Source: Moniliophthora roreri
Lineage: Eukaryota > Basidiomycota > Agaricomycetes > Agaricales > Marasmiaceae
Reading direction: 5' to 3'
Assembly (NCBI GenBank): GCA_001466705.2
Contig: LATX02000063.1
Span: 1-11,873, forward strand
Length of the DNA: 11,873 nt
Shown: one piece after another, positions 1-6,717 of the stretch
How the letters are laid out: each line of letters begins with the position of its first letter
Numbering within the stretch: the first letter of the stretch is position 1
Position numbers and translations under genes: made by a program
Notes under the pieces: generated by a model
Told to the model about the DNA's origin: nothing
Database searches by the model: none
What the model saw: only the letters and a program-made list of their open reading frames with translations

Positions 1-1858
1 ATAATTGGACAGCTTCGATTACTTCTTGACGATAGAAAAGGAGGTAAGGAGCCTTTATTATTCAGGGAGTCATGGCGTTCTAAATACTCAAATGGAGGTG
101 GAATTAATATGGAAGACGCCGAAGAAGCTGGCAAGCATCATATATGTGAGTTCATTCGATGATTCCGAGTCTCGACTCTTCACCGTGCTCACAACGTCCA
201 CTGTAATAGCTCTGGGCATGTTCACAAGTTTGTTTCAAGCGAAAATAGCTGTTAACACACAAGACAGAATCGGTACTTTAGCTTAATCGCCTTAGGGTGG
301 GTGGGTGATCAATCTACTGCGAGGCTGTGGCTAACATCATTGTTAGTGTAAACGTCAGCTGTGAGCACATACCACTCTGACAATTTCTACCGCTCAAGGA
401 TGCCTAGTCATGCTTCGTGAAGTGAAATCGGATCGAGTGAGTCTTGTCTTTAATTTAAGCCAACTGCTACTAGATTACCTGTTCACTGAACAGATGTAAG
501 TCTGCCACCGTTCGCAGTTTCTGGAGGATTTTAAAAGTGCATTAATCCCAGATGCTCTATGTTTCTCCACGTAGGTTTTTTCTTTCCCGCGTGAGACACT
601 ACTCATTGGTTCTCTCTTCAGTTGATGGGAATAACTATTACAATCATCATAAGTACTGTCGACTTGGTGCTTTTAATGAGGTGCGCTCCACCCTTCTTGT
701 GGCAAGCGAATTAACCAACGGAGATAATGTAGAGTTTGGATTCTATACGGCAGGTCAAAAAAACTTCTTTACGTATTGATACCTTTGATTTCTGGTCAGT
801 CGCACACTCCTCGCAGTAGTCTTACTTCTCACGTTGGTCCATCCCCATTAGGTGAATGTGTAGCGATGTAAGGCGCCTTACTTCCCAAAGCGCCGCTTGA
901 TTTATCTGCACAAACAGGCTCGTTCTTGACTATCACATCGTTTACAATATGAAGCGTAAGGTTTCTTTTTAGCCGCTTTCTTTGCTTTCAGTATTGAACT
1001 TTACGGACCAGGATACATTCACGTTGGGTATGGTGGCACTCGCTCTCTACTAAAAATGTTTTCTGACGGCCGCATCGCAGACCAATCGTGGAAGGATGTT
1101 ATTCCGCAAGTAGGTTCCGAACAGCGGAGACTTGTCCAAATGCTCTATGCTAAAAAAAAATAATTCCAGCTGCTCCGCGTTATTACGCCTTCATGGCGGT
1201 CCCATCTCTGATAGTGGTAATCAAAAAGTTCCAACACTGAACCTCACACGGCGGCCTGACACATTCGTCCCCCCAGTCCTTCATTATGCTTGTCATGACG
1301 ATTTACAAATGCAGTCGAACTTTGTCTTCCTCGAATGGGAGGACTGTACGAATGCCTATTATTTCGCTCTTCATGCGAGATGGGATATTTTGGTTCCTAT
1401 CTGTTTTCGGTTCGGGTTCCCCGCTTCTTTTTTTGATGCATTGATTGATTGACTCGAGGGATTACATAGTCGTCATGGTACCTCAGGCTGCTATAGCTGC
1501 TGGCGCTCGCGTCACTATTGGACAAGTGATGATCAAGTTTGTACACTCCTATTCGAATTTTACGGTGCAACGAATTGAAATAAACTAACATCTGTGATTT
1601 TTTTTTTATAGCATATGTTTGGCGTATGTCAACCAACTCCGTTTTCTCGTGTTTACAGCAAGCTGATCATACATATTGATTAGAACGTACTCAATTATTA
1701 GCTCACGCGTGCTATTGAACATCAAGCAAATCATGTTGGCTACTGAATACGGGTACTCTAGCACCAATAGTGATACGACAACAACAGATAGTATGCAGCT
1801 GGAAACGATTCAATTTGGACGTAGACGCATGGAGGAGAGCTATTTATCAAAGACTTGA
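1..1858 (+). CDS. DUF6533-family membrane protein gene A, copy 1 (5' partial, spliced)
   Basis: This is the 3' portion of a many-intron gene for a multi-pass membrane protein of the basidiomycete DUF6533 family (function unknown). The window opens in the last 12 nt of intron 2. Exons I can support: 13-43 (FDYFLTIEKE), 98-145 (VELIWKTPKKLASIIY), 268-296 (NRYFSLIALG), 552-570, 622-680 (a helix ending STVDLVLLMR), 733-794 (VWILYGRSKKLL), 852-867, 918-955, 1081-1109 (PIVEGCYSA), 1170-1216, 1277-1409 (SFIMLVMTIYKC, then SLFMRDGIFWFLSVF), 1470-1536 and 1684-1858 (TYSIISSRVLLNIKQ, stop at 1856-1858). The VELIW, NRY, VDLVL-LR, GC, YKC, RDG and SRVLLNI blocks come in the family order. Reading between 297 and 495 and between 992 and 1080 is not settled: more than one splice solution exists. 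The intact copy at 8606 supplies the missing start. Confidence 0.8.
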
Positions 1859-2048
1859 AACGTTCATTTGAAATAATCCGTAGTTTAGTATATACTATGT
1901 AGCGTTAGATCTGTGAAACTTGTTGAATTACTTGTGCTGGCAGTTTTGGGTCATTTCTACCCTGGGATCAGACCCTAACTCGGGCCAAAAACGTAATAGA
2001 CAGTGCCAGCACCAGCAGAGATGCTCGTTGTCTGGGTGAAGAATGGAT
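1859..2048. other. Spacer between gene A and the truncated gene B; 3' region of gene A
   Basis: About 190 nt between the gene A stop codon and the first base homologous to gene B. I see no coding exon. It holds the imperfect palindrome at 1934-2012 and presumably the polyadenylation region of gene A. It has no counterpart next to full-length gene B, so it marks the junction at which the gene B 3' half was joined downstream of gene A. Confidence 0.6.
1934..2012. repeat. Imperfect palindrome / inverted repeat in the A-B junction
   Basis: GTGCTGGCA at 1934-1942 is the exact reverse complement of TGCCAGCAC at 2004-2012. Just inside, GTTTTGG (1943-1949) pairs with CCAAAAAC (1985-1992) with one extra base. 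The arms enclose about 35 nt. It could be a hairpin, a terminator-like element or the scar of a small inverted-repeat transposon. A second copy lies at 10721-10799. Confidence 0.7.
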
Positions 2049-2902
2049 TGTCTTGGGCTATGTGAATGTAGGATCCAGAAGAGGTTTGTTTTGACTCGTG
2101 CCGTTCATCCTTCGACATGAATTAATTTGAACTACCTCTGTGCAGGCTTTATTCATATTAAAGAGCGCAACCCGAAGCCGCTGTTCTGCTCAGTCTTCGA
2201 CAAGCTGACTAGTGTTTCTCGTTAGACCTGTTCTGAATGGCTGCTGGATCAACGGTAGGGTCTTCCTCTCTGTACAAACATCGCTTGCTAAAAACTCCAT
2301 CGTAACGTTACAGATATTCCGAAGCTGTATCCATTCACAGCTATTGCCCCGCTTATTGTCGTGCATCACTTATAATCTCTTTGGTTTATTCACTTTGACA
2401 ATACTCGGTAGTCATTCATCATGTTCATCATGACACTATACAAATGTCTTCCTCAAGCTTGGGGTGGAGACCAATTCATTCAGAGAACGGCTATGTCTCT
2501 GTTTCTTCGCGATGGAATAATGTGGTTCATCGCTGTGTTTGGTGAGTCAATGTGGCATATCATCCGAGTTATTCACGAACCACCCGCGCTCAAAGCCACC
2601 ATGGTATCGCATATGATAGTAGAGCATATTCGCATAACTCTGGCGGCTGTGATGCTGTTGTGAGTATTTCGACCATTGTCAACCATAATATTGGACTAAA
2701 TGGCCGATTACGCCTCGCAGTATGGGTGTATCGTGAGCTGGTTCCCCCGACTCGATCAATTTCTCAACTTATCAAGATGGCTTAGGATGTATTCTATCAT
2801 CTGTTCTCGTGTGCTCTTAAACATAAAAGAGTACTACGTGACACCAGAGGTGGAATCCATAAATCAGGTATCGACATATGAATTGAGGGAAACGCTCCGT
2901 GA
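2049..2902 (+). pseudogene. 5'-truncated DUF6533 gene B fragment (copy 1)
   Basis: This is the 3' half of a gene homologous to full-length gene B (5829-6683). Homology starts about 2-3 nt after the position of the gene B splice donor that follows exon 10, so every N-terminal exon is missing. The remaining exons keep open frames and splice sites: 2226-2254 (RPVLNGCW), 2314-2360 (PKLYPFTAIAPLIV), 2412-2541 (SFIMFIMTLYKC, RDGIMWFIAVF), 2596-2659 and 2786-2902 (MYSIICSRVLLNIK). The terminal codons are lost at the N at 2903. In the two divergent exons (2226-2254, 2314-2360) the differences from gene B that I can see change the amino acid (V/A, I/T, N/T, I/M, T/I), consistent with relaxed constraint. 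Called a pseudogene because it lacks a start and a promoter of its own. Splicing onto the gene A transcript cannot be excluded. Confidence 0.75.
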
Positions 2903-2903
2903 N
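2903..2903. other. Single undetermined base at a chimeric junction
   Basis: The base is N. To its left the sequence follows gene B up to the position equivalent to 6683; to its right it resumes at the equivalent of 7002. About 318 nt, including the gene B stop codon and the gene D 3' exon, are therefore missing across one ambiguous base. This is what a contig join or a collapsed gap would look like. Confidence 0.85.
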
Positions 2904-3235
2904 GGAATCTGTTCTATCGTGAGCTAGATATCTACAGCAATGCATTTCAACTGTGAGCGAATTTCTGGGTAAAGTGTAATCTCCATCAGTCGGAGCTCAA
3001 TAGCAAGTGATCCTGCCATACAATGTTCGGCATTACATACAACCGCCTCGAATAAGTCTCCATCCCTTGAGGACGTTTGAGGTGGCAAGAATCCAGAATT
3101 TTGTATCCTCATCGAGATACAATACGAGAGTCCGGAATGTTTTGAAAGTCCCTGCACAGTTCAGGAGGTAGGATTATTCTCTAGAGTTGATATCCCGGTA
3201 AGAGATGGAATTGAAGCGGTGTTCAATACTTAACG
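2904..3235 (-). pseudogene. Fragment of minus-strand gene D (copy 1 of the gene B downstream flank)
   Basis: Homologous to 7002-7341 with several percent divergence and an 8-nt length difference near 3148. On the minus strand it keeps the segment beginning MRIQNSGFLPPQ, followed by a canonical GTATGT splice donor, as in the other copy. The 3' exon of gene D present at 6718-6882 is absent because of the junction at 2903, so this copy cannot encode the whole product. Homology to the other copy stops at 3235, three bases before the inverted-repeat element starts. Confidence 0.5.
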
Positions 3236-3237
3236 CG

Positions 3238-3269
3238 CCCAGTGAGGTTTTACTGGACACTATCAGACA
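3238..3269 (+). repeat. Left terminal inverted repeat
   Basis: Pairs with 4258-4289 in reverse orientation: 20 perfect bases at the inner part (3250-3269), then three mismatches in the outer 12. Begins CCCAGTGAGG. Confidence 0.8.
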
Positions 3270-3440
3270 TCATCTGACGATACCCAACTTGTCTGATAAC
3301 GTCTAATAACGTCCGATAGTGTCCTTAACATGCACTTTTTCAGACGTTATCAGACGTTATCTGACACTATCGGACGTGTCACAGGTAGCAACTGATAGGC
3401 TCTATTAGGCGTCGGTTTTCGTCTGATCGTGTCTGATAAT
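3255..3440. repeat. Left subterminal repeat cluster with internal hairpin
   Basis: Degenerate 10-11 bp units on both strands: CAGACGTTAT repeated at about 3341-3360, CTGACACTAT, GTCTGATAAC, GTCTAATAAC, GTCTGATCGT and GTCTGATAAT. An internal inverted pair, GGACACTATCAGAC (3255-3268) and GTCCGATAGTGTCC (3311-3324), matches at 13 of 14 positions and could fold. The cluster runs into the predicted 3' end of the minus-strand gene in this element. Confidence 0.8.
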
Positions 3441-3895
3441 TAGGTATATTGCTGGGGTACCAGAATATATTAACGGTGCTACTGAGTACAACTTACGTAC
3501 CGAAAGACCTTGTCTCCGAGTCCCAGACTCCCACTTTGCCCACAAGAGTGGCCAATACCCTCTGCCCCGACTCCAAATCCTCTGCCCTGACCGAAGCGAG
3601 GAGCGTTACTCTAACGACATGGCCAGCTGCAACACGTAGAATGTTTAGTATAAGGATAATGGGGTTCTGGGGTCGACTCACGAGATTTACTATTAGCCGT
3701 ATGCTGAAAGTGGTTCGGCGCCGTTGTCTGAGTCTTCTCCGAGGTGCCTGACGCGTCGAACTATCCTTAGTTTCACAAAAACGATAAGTAATTAGCACAC
3801 GTACCTCGCCTATAACATATTCCACTGCTGGATCACATCAGTACTCATCATATCTTGAACCATTAAATTTCACCTTGAGACGCCGAAAGAGCCAT
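3405..3895 (-). CDS. Small five-exon gene E of unknown function inside the inverted-repeat element
   Basis: On the minus strand a fully phased spliced frame of 98 codons plus stop can be read. Exon 1 is 3874-3895 (MALSASQ, start ATG at 3893-3895), exon 2 3805-3827 (AVEYVIGE), exon 3 3682-3760 (FDASGTSEKTQTTAPN...), exon 4 3501-3626 (GHVVRVTLLASVRAEDLESG, then QRVLATLVGKVGVWDSETRS), exon 5 3405-3451 (stop at 3405-3407). Introns are 46, 44, 55 and 49 nt with donors GTGAAA, GTACGT, GTGAGT and GTACGT, acceptors CCAG, ATAG, GCAG and CCAG, and good branch sites (TACTGAT; ATACTAAAC). The last exon lies in degenerate repeat DNA, so the native C-terminus may be replaced. I do not recognise the protein. 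The central block has the feel of a small OB-fold protein such as the telomere factor Ten1, but that is a guess. Confidence 0.6.
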
Positions 3896-4157
3896 ACAGA
3901 CGGGAAGAAGGAGTGAGTGGGTGCCATTGAGAAGTGGGGATGGTGGTGGTTAAGAAGAAAGAAGTGAGCGTGGGGAAATCTAGGGCACAGGGGAATTTGA
4001 GCCGAATTGTGCACGGACCGCAAGGCACAAGTTTTTCTAAGTCCATCTCGAGCCGTTTGGTTACGCTTCAAGTTGGAGACCCGGAAAGAAGTCGTCAAGC
4101 TATGTTGATCGGATGGACGTCAGAAAACGTCAAGTGCGTGTCAGATTTTCATGGATT
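3896..4157 (-). promoter_or_regulatory. Probable promoter region of gene E
   Basis: Lies between the gene E start and the right subterminal repeats. On the minus strand, a pyrimidine-rich stretch (3900-3970, purine-rich on the plus strand) precedes the start, as is common for fungal core promoters. A nearer-upstream ATG at 3923-3925 opens a different frame. Two ACGTCA half-sites (4117-4122 and 4127-4132), 10 bp apart, resemble CRE/bZIP sites. No coding exon seen here. Confidence 0.4.
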
Positions 4158-4159
4158 TG

Positions 4160-4279
4160 TCTGATAGCGTCTGATGCTGTCTGATAGCGCCTAATGCTGT
4201 CTGATAGCGTCTAATGCTGTCTGATAGCGTCTGATACTGTCTGATAGCGTCTGATGCTGTCTGATAGTGTCCAGTAACA
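4160..4279 (+). repeat. 12-unit, 10-bp tandem repeat (right subterminal array)
   Basis: Twelve consecutive 10-bp units: TCTGATAGCG alternates with TCTGATGCTG-like units, giving a 20-bp higher-order period over five cycles. Variants include CCTAATGCTG, TCTAATGCTG and TCTGATACTG. The last two units (TCTGATAGTG TCCAGTAACA) form the inner part of the right terminal inverted repeat. Alternation with little decay suggests expansion by a 20-bp step. Confidence 0.95.
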
Positions 4280-4289
4280 TCTCATTGGG
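4258..4289 (-). repeat. Right terminal inverted repeat
   Basis: Reverse complement of 3238-3269: perfect over 4258-4277, three mismatches over 4278-4289. Overlaps the last units of the tandem array, so the terminal repeat and the tandem repeat share the same sequence motif. Confidence 0.8.
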
Positions 4290-4698
4290 AGATTCTAGGT
4301 ATCCAATTCCCTGGATGTGATTGATTGCGATGTGTTCCCTTGTACATAGCCGGAGTATCAACATACAGTATTGGTCAGGCGGGATCGTTACTTGTCCCCT
4401 TAATATCCGCCTTCCGGACTGACGCACTGATTTCCTGGTCCAATATTCACCTCTGCAGTGCACGAGCTTCAAAAAAGCGCTTCGGAGAAGATTTCTATAC
4501 AAAAATCCTTCACCCAGGGCTTTTTCCCACTTCGACGTAAAGTGATGCATCTACTGATAATCATTATACATAAACCAATTCAAATAGGTGCATGAATCTC
4601 CATGACGGCGGCTTATATGAGTGGAGATTGGTCGATTCCCTGGCCCTCCTTATAAACGGGCGGTTTCAGATATATACTGACTGTATCATTCACTACCA
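4290..4698 (+). promoter_or_regulatory. Promoter region of gene B
   Basis: 409 nt between the inverted-repeat element and the gene B start, with no convincing exon. Elements seen: TATAAA at 4651-4656, 48 nt before the ATG; CCAAT at 4575-4579 and inverted ATTGG at 4627-4631; a perfect 8-bp inverted repeat AATCTCCA (4595-4602) / TGGAGATT (4622-4629); and TGATAATCATT at 4555-4565, which also occurs upstream of gene A at 8485-8495 and contains a GATA-factor core. The element insertion ends about 410 nt from the start codon, so it may have replaced more distal regulatory DNA. Confidence 0.5.
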
Positions 4699-6690
4699 AT
4701 GGATCCCCAAGTCTTGCAGTTTTTAGACGATGCTAAAACCACGTCTTATATGGCTGGTAAGTTTGATTCAGGGCTCCTCGTTTGCTTTATCCTCTCGCTT
4801 ACCTTTTCCCTGCTACTCCAGCGGCAGCAGTGACATTGTTTGTGTACGAATCTTACCCTGCTTCGCAGTTTATTGTTCAAGGCTGACTCGGACAACCATT
4901 TTGCCGACAGCTTTGACTATATGTTGACGATTGAACAGGAGGTGCGTTCTGTTCTGTTCATATCGTTTCTGCGTGTTGACTCAGGGATTCAGGTTGAGTT
5001 GATATGGAAAGGTCCAAAGGGCTTGGCAAGTATCCTCTTTGTACGTTCCGTTTTTTCAGTTTAGTCCCGTTTCTGATTTCAATAGGTTATGGTAGGAGTC
5101 ATGCGTAGTCTCCACCCCCTCAATCAGTTGCTTAACTCACTACATAGAGCCGATATTTCAGCGCGATGATTCTGGGGTGCGTATTTTCATGATCACGCGC
5201 AAGAAGCGGATGATATGTTAACATTCCATTGCCAGGGCCTTTGTTGGCGGTTAGTGATGGCCGTTTGAAGTAATGATTACTCTTTATTGATCTTTGATTG
5301 ACGTATCCAGTCATGTTATCACAGGTTGAATCGGATAGGGTAAACTCATGGGTTTCTATCTTATATTTATCCTTCAGATTCTGACGCTTGAATAGACGTA
5401 CGTCGCGTCACTGGTTATACCGTTTCAACGAATCTGATTGCATGTTAAGATGCTTCATCTTTTTCTACGTGAGTGACGAGTCTCCATTCCCCATTCGCCC
5501 GTCCAAGTATTGAACAGAACATCAAATAGATTCACTGTACAGGGTCCGCAATAGTCGTCACAACAGTAGATTTAGTACTCTTTCTCAGGTACGTAGGTAG
5601 GCGATTGCCACATTCCTATGGGATCTAATGTAGCGCTTATGCTAGGGTTTGGGTTCTTTACAATAAATCAAGAAGTGTTCTTTATTTTCTACTACCGCTA
5701 CTCATAGGTACGCTCTTCTATATGCGCAGGAGCCGACTAACATTGCTTTCAGGAGAAATGATTGTCACGTTAATATCACACCCTTTCGATAAGAGTGGTT
5801 CATATATTTACGCCCCTGTTCTCAGGTTTGTCTTGGGCTATGTGAGGGTAGGATCCATAAGAGGTTTGTTTTGACTCGTTCCGTTCTATCCTTCGACATG
5901 AATTAACTTGAACTACCTCTGTGCAGGCTTTATTCATATTAAAGAGTGCAACCCGAAGCCACCGTTCTGCTCAGTCTTCGACAAGCTGACTAGTGTTTCT
6001 CATTAGACCTGCTCTGAATGGCTGCTGGACCACCGGTAGGGCCTTCCTCTCTGTACAAACATCACTTGCTAAAAACTCCATCGTAACGTTACAGATATGC
6101 CGAAGCTGTATCCATTCATAGCTATTGCCCCGCTTATTGTCGTGCGTCACTTATAATCTCTTTGGTTTATTCACTTTGATAATACTCGGTAGTCATTCAT
6201 CATGTTCATCATGACACTATACAAATGTCTTCCTCAAGCTTGGGGTGGAGACCAATTCATTCAGAGAACGGCTATGTCTCTGTTTCTTCGCGATGGAATA
6301 ATGTGGTTCATCGCTGTGTTTGGTGAGTCAATGTGGCATATCATCCGAGTTATTCACGAACCACCCGCGCTCAAAGCCACCATGGTATCGCATATGATAG
6401 TAGAGCATATTCGCATAACTCTGGCGGCTGTGATGCTGTTGTGAGTATTTCGACCATTGTCAACCATAATATTGGACTAAATGGCCGATTACGCCTCGCA
6501 GTATGGGTGTATCGTGAGCTGGTTCCCCCGACTCGATCAATTTCTCAACTTATCAAGATGGCTTAGGATGTATTCTATCATCTGTTCTCGTGTGCTCTTA
6601 AACATAAAAGAGTACTACGTGACACCAGAGGTGGAATCCATAAATCAGATATCGACATATGAATTGAGGGAAACGCTCCGTGATATGTAG
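4699..6690 (+). CDS. DUF6533-family membrane protein gene B (full length, spliced)
   Basis: A complete paralogue of gene A, about 290-300 residues, predicted multi-pass membrane protein of unknown function. Exons: 4699-4756 (MDPQVLQFLDDAK), 4822-4843 (AAVTLFV), 4911-4941 (FDYMLTIEQE), 4993-5040 (VELIWKGPKGLASILF), 5148-5176 (SRYFSAMILG), 5450-5468, 5530-5588 (VVTTVDLVLFLR), 5646-5707 (VWVLYNKSRSVLYFLLPLLI), 5753-5825 (GEMIVTLISHPF), 6007-6035 (PALNGCW), 6095-6141, 6193-6322 (SFIMFIMTLYKC; RDGIMWFIAVF), 6377-6440 and 6567-6690 (MYSIICSRVLLNIK; stop 6688-6690). Several exons have exactly the length of their gene A counterpart (19, 59, 62, 29 and 47 nt), which supports the model. The exon between 5177 and 5449 is unresolved; the homologous frame may hold a TAG at 5393-5395. 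The last intron could instead be two short introns around a tiny exon near 6540. Confidence 0.8.
5829..6683. repeat. Gene B 3' half: three-copy repeat (reference copy)
   Basis: Matches 2049-2902 (offset about 3781) and 10836-11689. Against 2049-2399 there are roughly fifteen differences. From 6181 onward the match to 2400-2902 is almost perfect (one substitution seen, at 2868). The change of divergence is abrupt. Confidence 0.9.
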
Positions 6691-6717
6691 TTAATCGTTG
6701 CTTTTATTTCTCCCCAA

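Larger units (their letters stand above)
1..2679. repeat. Long direct repeat, left copy
   Basis: Matches 8788-11466 at a constant offset of 8787 with no mismatch found by eye. Introns and intergenic DNA are as identical as exons, so selection on protein does not explain the identity. The left end may extend beyond the window. The right end is sharp: from 2680 onward the two copies differ by an 11-nt deletion and several substitutions and 1-nt indels. Confidence 0.95.
3238..4289. mobile_element. Inverted-repeat-bounded insertion carrying a gene (non-autonomous DNA transposon-like)
   Basis: The two ends are inverted copies of each other. 3250-3269 reads TTACTGGACACTATCAGACA and 4258-4277 is its exact reverse complement; the match extends outward to 3238 and 4289 with three mismatches, giving about 32-bp termini whose inner edge starts CAGTGAG / CAATGAG. 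Each end continues into clusters of a 10-11 bp repeat (TCTGATAGCG type), in opposite orientations, resembling the subterminal transposase-binding repeats of hAT and related transposons. The paralogous flank at 7341 has no insertion, and homology to it ends at 3235, abutting the left terminus. No transposase is encoded. I see no clear target-site duplication (8 bp outside CAGTG: AACGCGCC left, GGAGATTC right). The family assignment is inference. Confidence 0.65.

Noticed and set aside
552..779. Small 75-codon protein
   Set aside because: The open frame runs through two gene A exons in the wrong frame and two introns; the spliced reading gives the DUF6533 helix and LYGRSKK block instead.
1397..1636. 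79-codon minus-strand open frame
   Set aside because: Lies antisense to gene A exons and introns; it persists in both copies only because the copies are identical.
1950..1985. Retrotransposon primer-binding site (GGGATCAGACCC resembles a tRNA-primed site)
   Set aside because: No LTR boundaries, polypurine tract or reverse transcriptase nearby; similarity is too short.
3449..3751. 100-codon plus-strand open frame
   Set aside because: It is the antisense shadow of gene E exons and introns; the minus strand has matching splice sites and a protein-like composition, the plus strand does not.
4160..4279. CRISPR-like array
   Set aside because: Units are contiguous 10-mers with no unique spacers, and the window is eukaryotic.
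3238..4289. hAT target-site duplication
   Set aside because: The 8 bp on either side (AACGCGCC, GGAGATTC) do not match, and other offsets give none, so the element superfamily is left open.
4191..4550. 119-codon minus-strand open frame
   Set aside because: About a third of it is the tandem repeat (10-bp units keep a 30-nt frame open), the rest lies in the gene B promoter, and there is no sensible start or domain.
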